Below are positions 44,000 through 52,590 of a stretch of DNA of 64,000 nt, in pieces. The notes below the pieces were generated by a model. It saw only the letters and a list, made by a program, of their open reading frames with translations. It had not been told where the DNA came from and made no database searches. The position numbers and the translations under genes were made by a program. Origin of the DNA: Leucobacter celer subsp. astrifaciens (GTDB lineage: Bacteria > Actinomycetota > Actinomycetes > Actinomycetales > Microbacteriaceae). The stretch's first letter is position 1. Every line of letters starts with the position of its first letter. The DNA lies in the NCBI RefSeq assembly GCF_001273835.1, contig NZ_JHEI01000132.1:285814-349813 (forward strand). Direction: 5' to 3'.

Positions 44000-44358
44000 G
44001 CCACTGATTCTTGCAGTGAAACTCCGAAAAAGCAAAGGAATCCGAAGATAGCAGGATGCAATCCGGTCAATATCCACGTTATCCGAGCAGGTCGAGGCAT
44101 CTGTGGCGCCCCGCCCACGGTTCCCGTTGCAAGGGGCGCGAAAAAGAACGCAAAGCGTAGGGGGTTGTCGAGAGGGGCCACAGTTTCCGTCGCGCCGAGC
44201 GCAAAAAAATAACTGTTTCGTGAAGAATTCGTATCATCGGGGGTGTGCTGTTGGCGTCGGTTCCTACTCTGTGCCATATTCGAGGCACAGACTCCGGCGA
44301 TGTTGCCGTACGTGCGCATGTCGGTTACCGGACCAGTGAGAACTGAAGGAGATATCTC
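44000..44358. promoter_or_regulatory. Divergent control region between Lrp and potD
   Basis: 359 bases without a gene. It is notably AT-richer than its surroundings (for example gcgcaaaaaaataactg at about 44199). A perfect inverted repeat CTGTGCC-n8-GGCACAG lies at 44269-44290, about 70 bases before potD. Operators for the Lrp protein are expected here. Confidence 0.5.
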
Positions 44359-45567
44359 ATGGCACGTCAGCCCGAAGATCCGATCGTCCGCAATATCGTC
44401 GACATGATTCGCGGCGCTCAGTTCAACCGCCGGCAGCTGCTCCGCGGTGCGGCAGTGGGCGCGGCAGGCGCGGGCACGCTCGGTCTCGCATCGTGCGCCG
44501 GTGGCGGCAGCGGCGGTGGCGGAGGCGGCGGAACCGGTGTCGTCTGGGGGAACTGGACCTACTACCTCGACTTCGACGAGTCGACCGGCGGCTACCCCAC
44601 CCTCGATGCGTTCATGGATGAGGTCGGCTACAAAGTCGACTACCTCGAGGACATCGACGACAACAACACCTTCTACGGCAAGATCAAGGACCAGCTACAG
44701 CTGGGTCAGCACACCGGCTACGACGTGATCACCTTCACCGACTGGATGAACGCGAGGATCATCGAGGCCGAGCAGGTGCAGGAGTACGACTACGCGAACC
44801 TGCCGAACGTCACGGCGAATCTCGTCGACGCCCAGTGGGACGCGCTCGACGTGGATCCCGGCCGCAAGTTCTCCGTCCCGTGGCAGCTGCCCGCCTCCGG
44901 CTGGGTGTGGAACACGGAGGCGGTGCCGCAGGGCATCAAGACTCTCGACGACTTCATGCGCCCCGAGCTGAAGGGCAAGGTCGTGGTGCTGAGCGAGATG
45001 CGCGACACCATGGGCATGATCCTCGCGGGCCTCGGACACGATCCGGGCGGGGACTGGGGCGACAAGGAGTTCGACGAGGCTCTGGCGTGGCTCGACGACG
45101 GTCTGCAGAGCGGTCAGATCGGCAACGTCAAGGGCAACAGCTACACGCAGGATCTGATCACCGGCGACGCGCTCGCGGCGATGGCGTGGACGGGTGACGT
45201 GATCGCGCTCAACTACGAGAACGGCGATCAGTGGACCCTCGAGATCCCGGAGTCGGGAGGCATGATCGCCGCGGACTCCTTCACCGTTCCGAACGGCACC
45301 TCGGCCGAGGCGAAGGCGAAGGTCGAGGAGATGATCAACTACTACTACGACCCGGCCGTGATGGCGCAGGTCGCCGACTACGTCACCTTCATCCCGCCGG
45401 TGAAGGGCACGCAGGAGGCGATGCAGGAAGTGAACCCGGAGAACGTCGACAACCCGCTGATCTTCCCGAGCGAAGCGGATTGGGCGCATCTGCATCCGTT
45501 CCGCACGCTCACCGCCGAGGAGGACAACCGCTACTCCACCGCATTCCAGAACGCGCTGGGGCTGTAG
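44359..45567 (+). CDS. potD: Polyamine ABC transporter substrate-binding lipoprotein PotD
   Basis: The 402-residue exported protein has a twin-arginine motif (RRQLLRG, about 24-30), a hydrophobic stretch and a lipobox ending LASC, then a glycine-rich spacer. The mature domain carries PotD features: VVWGNWTYYLD, YLEDIDDN, GYDVITFTDW, MAWTGDVIALN and YYYDPAVMAQVADY. It is closely related to the orphan protein at 37165-38367. It delivers spermidine, putrescine or a related amine to PotABC. ATG at 44359 follows GAAGGAG. It is the first gene of potDABC. Confidence 0.92.
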   Translation: MARQPEDPIVRNIVDMIRGAQFNRRQLLRGAAVGAAGAGTLGLASCAGGGSGGGGGGGTGVVWGNWTYYLDFDESTGGYPTLDAFMDEVGYKVDYLEDIDDNNTFYGKIKDQLQLGQHTGYDVITFTDWMNARIIEAEQVQEYDYANLPNVTANLVDAQWDALDVDPGRKFSVPWQLPASGWVWNTEAVPQGIKTLDDFMRPELKGKVVVLSEMRDTMGMILAGLGHDPGGDWGDKEFDEALAWLDDGLQSGQIGNVKGNSYTQDLITGDALAAMAWTGDVIALNYENGDQWTLEIPESGGMIAADSFTVPNGTSAEAKAKVEEMINYYYDPAVMAQVADYVTFIPPVKGTQEAMQEVNPENVDNPLIFPSEADWAHLHPFRTLTAEEDNRYSTAFQNALGL

Positions 45568-45570
45568 ATC

Positions 45571-46749
45571 ATGGCAGATAACTCCTTCGCCTCCTCGGGT
45601 GCGGACCTCGAGCTGGTCGGCATCGAAAAGCGCTTCCCCGGATTCACCGCGGTCGAGAACCTCGACCTCACCATTCCCGCAGGATCGTTCTTCGCTCTGC
45701 TGGGACCGTCGGGCTGCGGCAAGACGACGACGCTGCGATTGGTGGCGGGACTCGAAGACCCCACCCAGGGCAAGATCCTCATCGGCGGCAAGGACGTGAG
45801 CGGACTCAAGCCGCACAAGCGTCCGGTCAATACCGTGTTCCAGTCGTACGCGCTCTTCCCGCACATGACGATCCTCGAGAACGTGGCGTTCGGCCTGCGC
45901 CGCCGCAAGATCGACGACCCGGTGGGCAAGGCGCACGAGGCGCTGCGCCTGGTCGAGCTCGATCACATGGCCGACCGCAAGCCGGCTCAGCTCTCGGGCG
46001 GTCAGCAGCAGCGCGTCGCTCTGGCCCGCGCCGTGGTGAACCGCCCGGCGCTGCTGCTGCTCGACGAGCCGCTCGGCGCACTCGATCTCAAGCTGCGCCG
46101 TCAGATGCAGCAGGAGCTGAAGCAGATCCAGCAGGAGGTGGGCCTCACCTTCCTCCACGTCACGCACGATCAGGAGGAGGCCATGACGATGGCCGACACG
46201 GTCGCCGTGATGAACAAGGGCCGCATCGAGCAGATGGGTGCCCCTGAAGAGCTGTACGAACTGCCGCGCACGGTGTTCGTGGCCAACTTCCTCGGGCAGT
46301 CGAACCTGTTCCAGGTCGATGTCGCGGGCGGCACCGATCAGGTGCTGCACACCGACCTGAACGGCACGCGCGTCTCGGTGCCGCGTGCGCGCAGCGTGCG
46401 CGACAGCGGCGCGATCACGATCGGCGTTCGCCCCGAGAAGCTGACCCTCTCGAAGACCGCCCCGGAGGCGGACGCCGTGACGAACGCGATCGGGCCCGGC
46501 CGGGTCGTCGACGTCTCGTTCATCGGCGTGAGCACGCAGTACACCGTCGAGGTACCGGGCTCGGGCGCCGTCGAGGTGTTCGCCCAGAACCTGCAGGCCG
46601 GTCCCACGGCCGCCCTCGGCGACGAGGTCTGGCTGAGCTGGCATATCGAGCACACCTTCGGGCTCGCGGACGACCGACTCGAGACGGGGGCGCTCACCGC
46701 CGACTTCTCGACCAGGGCGATCGCGACCCAGGCGGCTCACGCCGAGTAG
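45571..46749 (+). CDS. potA: Polyamine ABC transporter ATP-binding protein PotA
   Basis: The 392-residue ATPase has Walker A LLGPSGCGKTT (about 43-53), Q-loop VFQSYALFPHM, signature LSGGQQQRVALARA, Walker B LLLLDEPLGALD and the switch histidine in HVTHDQEEAM. A C-terminal TOBE domain (about 300-370) typical of PotA follows. It powers the PotBC permease at the cytoplasmic face. ATG at 45571 is three bases after the potD stop, so it is cotranscribed and probably coupled. Confidence 0.95.
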   Translation: MADNSFASSGADLELVGIEKRFPGFTAVENLDLTIPAGSFFALLGPSGCGKTTTLRLVAGLEDPTQGKILIGGKDVSGLKPHKRPVNTVFQSYALFPHMTILENVAFGLRRRKIDDPVGKAHEALRLVELDHMADRKPAQLSGGQQQRVALARAVVNRPALLLLDEPLGALDLKLRRQMQQELKQIQQEVGLTFLHVTHDQEEAMTMADTVAVMNKGRIEQMGAPEELYELPRTVFVANFLGQSNLFQVDVAGGTDQVLHTDLNGTRVSVPRARSVRDSGAITIGVRPEKLTLSKTAPEADAVTNAIGPGRVVDVSFIGVSTQYTVEVPGSGAVEVFAQNLQAGPTAALGDEVWLSWHIEHTFGLADDRLETGALTADFSTRAIATQAAHAE

Positions 46750-46758
46750 GGGACGATC

Positions 46759-47619
46759 ATGGCATTCACCGCCTTCTCCGCTACCGCGAAAGTCGTCGAG
46801 CAGGCGCCCCGCAAGAAGGGCTGGATCGTCCTGCTCCTGCTGGCGCCGGGCATCGCGTACATGCTGCTGTTCTTCGTGGCGCCGTTCATCCAGCTGGCGA
46901 TCACCTCGCTGCAGGCACCCGCCGAGACCGGCGGCATCGGGCAGTACGTCGCCGCGATGCAGTTCTCGAATTACTGGACGGCCATGCAGGAGTACTGGCC
47001 GCACCTGCTGCGATCCTTCATCTACGCCCTGAGCGCGACGATCATCGGCCTCATCATCAGCTATCCGCTGGCCTACCTCATCGGGGTGAAGGTGCGGTCG
47101 AAGCCGATGCTGCAGGGGATCCTGCTGATCCTCGTCGTGGCGCCGTTCTTCATCAGCTTCCTGCTGCGCACGCTGGCCTGGAAGTCGATCCTGCCGAGCG
47201 AGTTGATCGGCACGCACTTCTCGGTGATCTTCGGTCTGGTGTACAACTTCATCCCGTTCATGGTGCTGCCCATGTTCTCGTCGCTGCAGGCGCTCGATCT
47301 GCGGCTGATCGAGGCGGGATCCGACCTGTACGCCTCTCCCGTGACCACGTTCCGCAAGATCACGCTCCCGCTGTCGATCCCCGGCATCGTGTCGGGTACG
47401 CTGCTCAGCTTCATCCCGATGTCGGGCGACTACGTGAACGCGTCGAGAGAGTTCCTGGGTGGCACATCGACGACCATGATCGGTAACGTCATCGAGTCGA
47501 ACTTCCTGCAGACGCAGAACTATCCGATGGCGGCGACTCTGTCGATCATCCTCATGGTGATCATCCTGGTGATCGTCGCGACCTATGTGCGCAAGAGCGG
47601 TGCGGAGGATCTGCTGTGA
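46759..47619 (+). CDS. potB: Polyamine ABC transporter permease PotB
   Basis: The 286-residue permease has six predicted membrane spans. It begins with a hydrophobic helix at about 21-43 and carries the EAA loop near residue 190 (IEAGSDLYASPVTTFRKITLP). It pairs with PotC to form the channel. The ATG at 46759 lies nine bases after the potA stop, and the TGA stop overlaps the potC start. Confidence 0.94.
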   Translation: MAFTAFSATAKVVEQAPRKKGWIVLLLLAPGIAYMLLFFVAPFIQLAITSLQAPAETGGIGQYVAAMQFSNYWTAMQEYWPHLLRSFIYALSATIIGLIISYPLAYLIGVKVRSKPMLQGILLILVVAPFFISFLLRTLAWKSILPSELIGTHFSVIFGLVYNFIPFMVLPMFSSLQALDLRLIEAGSDLYASPVTTFRKITLPLSIPGIVSGTLLSFIPMSGDYVNASREFLGGTSTTMIGNVIESNFLQTQNYPMAATLSIILMVIILVIVATYVRKSGAEDLL

Positions 47620-48416
47620 AGAATTTCAGCCTCGGAAAGGCGTTCGTCCCCGTCGTCGGAACGATCGCTCTCATCTACCTGCTGCTGCCGATCGCGCACG
47701 TCATCCTGTTCTCGTTCAACGACTCCGGCCGCAACAACATCATCTGGCGCGGTTTCACGCTCGACAACTGGCAGAACCCGTGCGGCGCTCCGCAGGTGTG
47801 CACCGCCTTCGGCAACAGCATCCTGGTCGGGGTGATCGCCACGGTCATCGCGACGACGCTCGGCACGATGATCGCGATCGCTCTGGTGCGTTACCGCTTC
47901 AAGGGTCGCTCGACGGTCAGCCTGCTGCTGTTCACGCCCATGGCCACGCCTGAGGTCGTGCTCGGTGCGGGCCTCGCCGCGCAGTTCCTGCTCGCGGGCG
48001 TCGAGAAGGGCATCGGCACCATCATCCTCGCGCACACGATGTTCTGCATCTCGTACGTGGTGGTCGCGGTCAAGGCGCGCGTGGCGAGCCTGAACCCCGC
48101 GATCGAGGAGGCGGGGCGGGATCTCTACGCGTCGCCCGGACAGGTGTTCTGGCGGATCACGTTCCCGATGCTGCTGCCCGGCATCATCGGGGCCGCGCTG
48201 CTGAGCTTCGCGCTGTCGTTCGATGACTTCATCATCACGAACTTCAACTCGGGCACCGCGACGACGTTCCCCAAGTTCATCTACATCTCGGCGCTCAAGG
48301 GAGTTCCGGCGCAGGCGAACGTGCTGGCGTCGATCGTGTTCATCGGAGCGCTGCTGCTCGTGATCATCGTGCAGATGATCAACATCAACAAGCGGAAGCG
48401 GCTGGCGCGGGCGTGA
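47616..48416 (+). CDS. potC: Polyamine ABC transporter permease PotC
   Basis: The 266-residue permease has six spans, with the EAA loop (IEEAGRDLYASPGQVFWRITFP) near residue 165 and a basic C-terminal tail KRKRLARA. The GTG start at 47616 overlaps the potB stop by four bases (GTGA), indicating translational coupling. It ends the operon; REP and hairpin elements follow. Confidence 0.94.
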   Translation: MKNFSLGKAFVPVVGTIALIYLLLPIAHVILFSFNDSGRNNIIWRGFTLDNWQNPCGAPQVCTAFGNSILVGVIATVIATTLGTMIAIALVRYRFKGRSTVSLLLFTPMATPEVVLGAGLAAQFLLAGVEKGIGTIILAHTMFCISYVVVAVKARVASLNPAIEEAGRDLYASPGQVFWRITFPMLLPGIIGAALLSFALSFDDFIITNFNSGTATTFPKFIYISALKGVPAQANVLASIVFIGALLLVIIVQMININKRKRLARA

Positions 48417-48490
48417 CCAGAGCGAAAAGCATCGCTTTTCGCCCGCGTTGCGGCCACCGCCGCAGGGCGTGACCGAAGTGCGACCTCCGT

Positions 48491-48566
48491 CGGTTGAGCG
48501 AGCGAAGCGAGTCGAAACCTACGAGCCGAGAGCTCGGTTTCGACTCGCTTCGCTCGCTCAACCAGC
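48491..48566. repeat. REP family A palindrome after potC
   Basis: Arms of about 28 bases (core ttgagcgagcgaagcgagtc) face each other around a 16-base loop. It probably serves as a transcription stop for potDABC. Confidence 0.8.
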
Positions 48567-48600
48567 GATAGAGGAGGCCTGCTCCGCGACGCGGCCGTAT

Positions 48601-48656
48601 CGAGAGTAGAGTTTCGGCGCTGAAATCACGATTTCAGCGCCGAAACTCTACTCTCG
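48601..48656. repeat. Perfect 26-bp hairpin with a four-base loop
   Basis: The arms 48601-48626 and 48631-48656 (cgagagtagagtttcggcgc ... and its complement) match without a mismatch. It lies between potC and the permease gene. No gene overlaps it. Confidence 0.9.
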
Positions 48657-48765
48657 GGCAGCGCTCGTTGGGCAACGGCACAGAACGCGGAGCGAAGCGG
48701 TGGCGGATCGACGGACTCGCCCGAGGACGTGCGCCCGGGACGGGCTATCCGGCGGTGAAAATGAC

Positions 48766-48881
48766 CCCTCTATGAGGGACGCCGTCGATTGCCGACGGGT
48801 GTAATGTTGCTCTGTCCGGCGACCCCGCCGGCCCCGTAATACCTCCCCGCAACACCCACCCGCGCCGGCGACCGGCGCGGG
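48766..48881 (+). promoter_or_regulatory. Structured leader of the APC permease gene
   Basis: Four hairpins stand in a row: ccctc-TAT-gaggg (48766-48778), ccgtcg/cgacgg (48782-48798), ccggcg-ACCC-cgccgg (48816-48831) and cccgcgccgg-CGA-ccggcgcggg (48859-48881) followed by ATTTTC. The last looks like an intrinsic terminator placed just before the ribosome binding site. The ccggcg/cgccgg halves of the last two could pair alternatively. A TAATGT box at 48802 is a possible -10. Confidence 0.5.
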
Positions 48882-48907
48882 ATTTTCACGTTCTTGAAGG
48901 AGAGAAC

Positions 48908-50338
48908 ATGGCGAATACTTCCGCGCCCGCCGTCGCCAGGGGCGCGACCCTCAAGCGCAGCCTCGGCCTGTGGGCGATCGTCGGCCTCGGCCTCGGCTAT
49001 ATGACCCCGACCGTCATCTTCGACACCTTCGGCATGGTGGCGGAGGAGTCGAACAACGTGGTGCCTCTCGGGTATCTCGTCGCGCTCGTCGTCATGACGT
49101 TCACCGCCATCAGCTACGGCAAGATCTCGGGCGCGATCCCGAGCGCCGGTTCCGCCTACACCTATGTGCGCGAGTCGATGCACCCGAATGCCGGCTTCAT
49201 GGTCGGCTGGGTCGCCCTCATCGACTACATGCTACTGCCGCTGGTCAACGCGCTCATCATCCGCAGCTACCTGGAGGCGCTGTTCCCCGGTATTCCCGGT
49301 TTCGTCTGGGTGGCCGTCTACGTCGCGGGGGTGACGGGCCTCATCTACCTCACGATGCGCGGCACCTCGAACCTCAACATGCTGCTGCTGGTGTTCTCGC
49401 TCGTGGTGATGGTCGTGTTCATCTTCCTCGTGGTCTTCCAGCTCAACCGAGGGGAGGGGCTCGGCACCGTCGCCTCGATGAATCCGTTCTTCCACTCCGA
49501 GGTGCAGGCTACGGCGGTGCTGTCGGCCGCCACCGTGGTGTGCTTCTCGTTCATCGGGTTCGACGCGGTCACCATGTACGCGGAGGAGGCGAAGACGCCG
49601 AAGATCATGCCGAAGGCGATCCTGCTCACCGTGCTCATCGGCGGCGGCATCTTCCTGGTGACGGCGTACTTCACGCAGCTGCGATTCCCCGACTGGGAGG
49701 TCTTCCTCATCGAAGGCGAGACCGTGGCCGAACAGCGGCAGTTCCTCGACGACTCGACGCTGCCGCTCATCGGCCAGGGTGTCGGCGGCAGTGTGCTCAT
49801 GGCCGTGCTCACCGCCGCGGGATTCTGCGCCACGCTCGCCTCCGGCCTTGCCTCCCACGCCTCGGTGTCGCGCATGCTGCTGGTGATGGGTCGCAACAGC
49901 GTGCTGCCCAAGCGATTCTTCGGATACATCAATCCCAAGACGCACACCCCGACCTTCAACATCGTGCTGACGGGAGCTATCTCGCTGCTGGCCGCGGCGT
50001 TCACCCTTGAGCAGATCGCCGATTTCATCAACTTCGGCGCGCTCATCGCGTTCACCTTCGTCAACCTCTCGGTGATCGCCTGGTTCGCGATCCGGAAGGG
50101 CCTGCGCAAGACGCCGAAGGACATCTTCAACTACATCGTGATGCCGCTCATCGGCACGGTGATGACCGGTATCCTGTGGGCGTTCCTGTCGGGTTACTCG
50201 CTCATCGGCGGTCTGACCTGGACCGCGATCGGCTTCGTCTACCTGCTCGTCCTCACCAAGGGATTCCGCCGACCGGTCGCCTCGTTCGACGAGAACCAGC
50301 CGGTCACCGGATTCAACAAGGTGCCTGCGGATCAGTAG
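48908..50338 (+). CDS. APC family amino acid/polyamine permease
   Basis: The 476-residue permease has about twelve membrane spans. The first unwound helix has GLWAIVGLGLGYMTPTVIF, the sixth region CFSFIGFDAVTMYAEEAKTPKIMPKAI and the eighth region ASGLASHASVSRMLLVMGRNSVLP, as in the APC superfamily. The pattern resembles putrescine importers of the PuuP type, and the polyamine cluster next door supports that, but amino-acid substrates are possible. ATG at 48908 has AAGGAG five bases upstream. A structured leader precedes it. Confidence 0.87.
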   Translation: MANTSAPAVARGATLKRSLGLWAIVGLGLGYMTPTVIFDTFGMVAEESNNVVPLGYLVALVVMTFTAISYGKISGAIPSAGSAYTYVRESMHPNAGFMVGWVALIDYMLLPLVNALIIRSYLEALFPGIPGFVWVAVYVAGVTGLIYLTMRGTSNLNMLLLVFSLVVMVVFIFLVVFQLNRGEGLGTVASMNPFFHSEVQATAVLSAATVVCFSFIGFDAVTMYAEEAKTPKIMPKAILLTVLIGGGIFLVTAYFTQLRFPDWEVFLIEGETVAEQRQFLDDSTLPLIGQGVGGSVLMAVLTAAGFCATLASGLASHASVSRMLLVMGRNSVLPKRFFGYINPKTHTPTFNIVLTGAISLLAAAFTLEQIADFINFGALIAFTFVNLSVIAWFAIRKGLRKTPKDIFNYIVMPLIGTVMTGILWAFLSGYSLIGGLTWTAIGFVYLLVLTKGFRRPVASFDENQPVTGFNKVPADQ

Positions 50339-50369
50339 CCCGCGGGCGCGCGCAGAGCGGCTCGTCGCA

Positions 50370-51026
50370 TCACGCCGGAAGGGATTCCTCCGCGGCGGGC
50401 GCGGCGGGCCGTTCGCTGTTCCGGTCGCCGGCGGCGGCACGCCGCCCGGTCCGTCGGCTCGGGTCGAAGAGCGGCAGCGTCACCGAGCACAGCGGGCCGA
50501 TGAGCAGCGCGAAGGCGACGGTGCCGAGTCCGACGTTGCCGCCGAGCACCCATCCGATCGCCAGCACCGTCACCTCCACCGCGGTGCGCCCGACCCAGAT
50601 GGGCGTGCCGAATCGGGCATGGATACCGGTCATGAGTCCGTCGCGCGGGCCCGGGCCGAGACGCGCCCCGATGTAGATGCCGCTCGCGACGGCGAGCAGC
50701 ACCAGGCCGATGGCGAAGAAGAGCACGCGCAGCCAAAGCGGTTCGGGCGCGGGAAGCAGCCACAGCCCCAGTTCGATGCCCGGACCGACGAGCAGGATGT
50801 TCAGGATCGTTCCGATGCCGGGCTTCTGGCGCAGAGGGATCCACAGCAGCAGCACGAGCAGTCCGATGATGTTGGTGAGCAGCCCGATGCCGAGCCCGCT
50901 GTGCACCGAGAGCCCCTGTGCGAACACGGTCCACGGGTCGACGCCGATCACGGCGCGGATCATGAAGGCGTCGGCGATCCCGTACAGCAGCAGGCCGGGG
51001 ATGAGTCGCGCGAGTCGTGGGAGCAT
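50370..51026 (-). CDS. YczE/YitT-like membrane protein
   Basis: The 218-residue protein has five predicted membrane helices and the family features VDPWTVFAQGLS near residue 30 and GPRDGLMTGIHARFG near residue 130. The last 35 or so residues are polar. YczE proteins are often encoded divergently from MocR-type PLP regulators in actinobacteria, as here. Their function is not established; roles in transport or in cofactor-linked metabolism have been proposed. ATG at 51026; no clear Shine-Dalgarno. Confidence 0.82.
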   Translation of the reverse strand: MLPRLARLIPGLLLYGIADAFMIRAVIGVDPWTVFAQGLSVHSGLGIGLLTNIIGLLVLLLWIPLRQKPGIGTILNILLVGPGIELGLWLLPAPEPLWLRVLFFAIGLVLLAVASGIYIGARLGPGPRDGLMTGIHARFGTPIWVGRTAVEVTVLAIGWVLGGNVGLGTVAFALLIGPLCSVTLPLFDPSRRTGRRAAAGDRNSERPAAPAAEESLPA

Positions 51027-51047
51027 GAAGAAGAGTCCACCTCAGAT

Positions 51048-51088
51048 TGGCCTTGTGTTCAAGATGCCAACCTGCATACAGTGGCCTG
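51048..51088. promoter_or_regulatory. MocR/YczE intergenic promoter and repeats
   Basis: TTGTGT (51053-51058), an 18-base spacer and TACAGT (51077-51082) lie six bases before the ATG at 51089. Direct repeats TGGCCTT (51048) and TGGCCTG (51082) bracket this promoter, and TTGGC/GCCAA lie in between. MocR proteins typically bind spaced direct repeats in the shared promoter. Confidence 0.55.
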
Positions 51089-52537
51089 ATGAACGAGTCG
51101 TGGACCTCTCAGCGCCTGAGCGCGCGCCGCTTCACCGAGATGCTCGGGGACTGGCGCGGCAGCGGCCACGGCTATCTCGAGCTCGCGGAGAGCGCGGCGC
51201 TGCTGGTGCGCGACGGACGCATTGTGCCGGGCACCACGCTTCCCGCCGAGCGCCCGCTGTCGGATGCGCTCGGCGTCAGCCGCACCACGGTGGCCGCCGC
51301 ATACCAGCGCCTTCGCGACACCGGAGCGGTCGTGTCTCGCCGAGGATCCGGCACGGTGGTGCGCGGCAGCGGTGGGGAGCGCTCGGCGCTCTGGTCGGGA
51401 TCGGACGGAGGGATCGACCTCTCGAGCGCCTGTCCGGAGCCGTGGAGCGGGCTCGCCGAGCTCAACGCGCGGGCAATGGCCGAACACCCCGACGCGTTCC
51501 GACTCGTCGGCTACGACACGCTGGGGCTCCCGGCGCTCCGCGCTGCGATCGCCGAGCGGTATGCGGCGCGCGGGATCCCGACGGCACCCGAGCAGATCAT
51601 GGTGACGCTCGGTGCGCAGCACGCCATCTTCCTGATCGCCCGCACGCTGCTGCGCCGCGGAGACCGCACGCTCGTCGAGTCGCCCAGCTACCCGCACGCC
51701 CGCGAGGCGCTCGCCGCGACCGGCGCTCTCGTCGCCGAGCTTCCCGTCGGCGGCCCGGGCGGGTACGATGCCGTGAGCATGCTCGAGATCGCGGAGCGCA
51801 CCTCGCCCCGCCTGGCCTATCTGATCCCGGATCATCACAATCCGACCGGGCTGAGCATGCCCGATGAGCTGAAGGCGCGCCTCATCTCGACGCTCGCATC
51901 CCAGGGCGCCCACGTCATTGCGGACGAGACCACCGCGGAGCTCGTGCTGGGTGAACCCCGTCGCGTCGTGCCGTTCGCCGCCTTCGCCGAGCAGGAGCAC
52001 CAGCAGGATGCGATCATTACGGTCGGGTCGATGGGCAAGACCGTGTGGGGCGGCATGCGCGTGGGCTGGATCCGCGCGGCCCCGGACCTCATCGTGCGGC
52101 TCGAGGCCGCGCGCCGCGTGGGGGATCTGGGCACGGGCACGTGGGAGCAGGTGCTCGCGCTCATCGCGCTCGAGCAGTACGACACGATCCTCGTCGAGCG
52201 TGCGCACGTGCTGACCGCGCGGCATCGGCTGCTCGCCTCGCGCGTTGCTGAGGAACTGCCCGAGTGGCGACTCACGCCCGCCGTCGGCGGGGTGTGCGTC
52301 TGGGCCGACCTCGGCGCCCGGGTCAGCACTCGGCTCAGCCGGGCCGCGGCCGGGCTCGGGGTGCGGCTGCCCTCGGGCCCGCGATTCGGCAGCCCCGGCA
52401 CCTTCGAGCGTTTCGTCCGGCTGCCGTTCTCGGAGACGGAGGAGGTGCTCTCCGACGCCGTGGGGAGGCTCGCGGAGGCCTGGCGGAGTGAGGGCGACGC
52501 GTTCCCGGCGGAGGTGTTCGCCGAGGCGGTGATCTGA
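51089..52537 (+). CDS. MocR-type PLP-dependent GntR regulator
   Basis: 482 residues. A GntR winged helix (about 30-95) has PAERPLSDALGVSRTTVAAAYQRL and a glycine-rich hinge. A class I aminotransferase-like domain follows with DHHNPTGLSMPDEL, IADETTAELVL and the PLP-binding lysine in VGSMGKTVWGGMRVGW (about residue 325). Such proteins sense PLP or an amino-compound and control the divergent gene, here yczE. The ATG at 51089 is six bases after TACAGT, so the mRNA is probably leaderless. Confidence 0.9.
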   Translation: MNESWTSQRLSARRFTEMLGDWRGSGHGYLELAESAALLVRDGRIVPGTTLPAERPLSDALGVSRTTVAAAYQRLRDTGAVVSRRGSGTVVRGSGGERSALWSGSDGGIDLSSACPEPWSGLAELNARAMAEHPDAFRLVGYDTLGLPALRAAIAERYAARGIPTAPEQIMVTLGAQHAIFLIARTLLRRGDRTLVESPSYPHAREALAATGALVAELPVGGPGGYDAVSMLEIAERTSPRLAYLIPDHHNPTGLSMPDELKARLISTLASQGAHVIADETTAELVLGEPRRVVPFAAFAEQEHQQDAIITVGSMGKTVWGGMRVGWIRAAPDLIVRLEAARRVGDLGTGTWEQVLALIALEQYDTILVERAHVLTARHRLLASRVAEELPEWRLTPAVGGVCVWADLGARVSTRLSRAAAGLGVRLPSGPRFGSPGTFERFVRLPFSETEEVLSDAVGRLAEAWRSEGDAFPAEVFAEAVI

Positions 52538-52590
52538 GCGTCACGATGTGGCGGGGGAGTGTACGACCCGACCGGTAAGCTAGAAGGATC

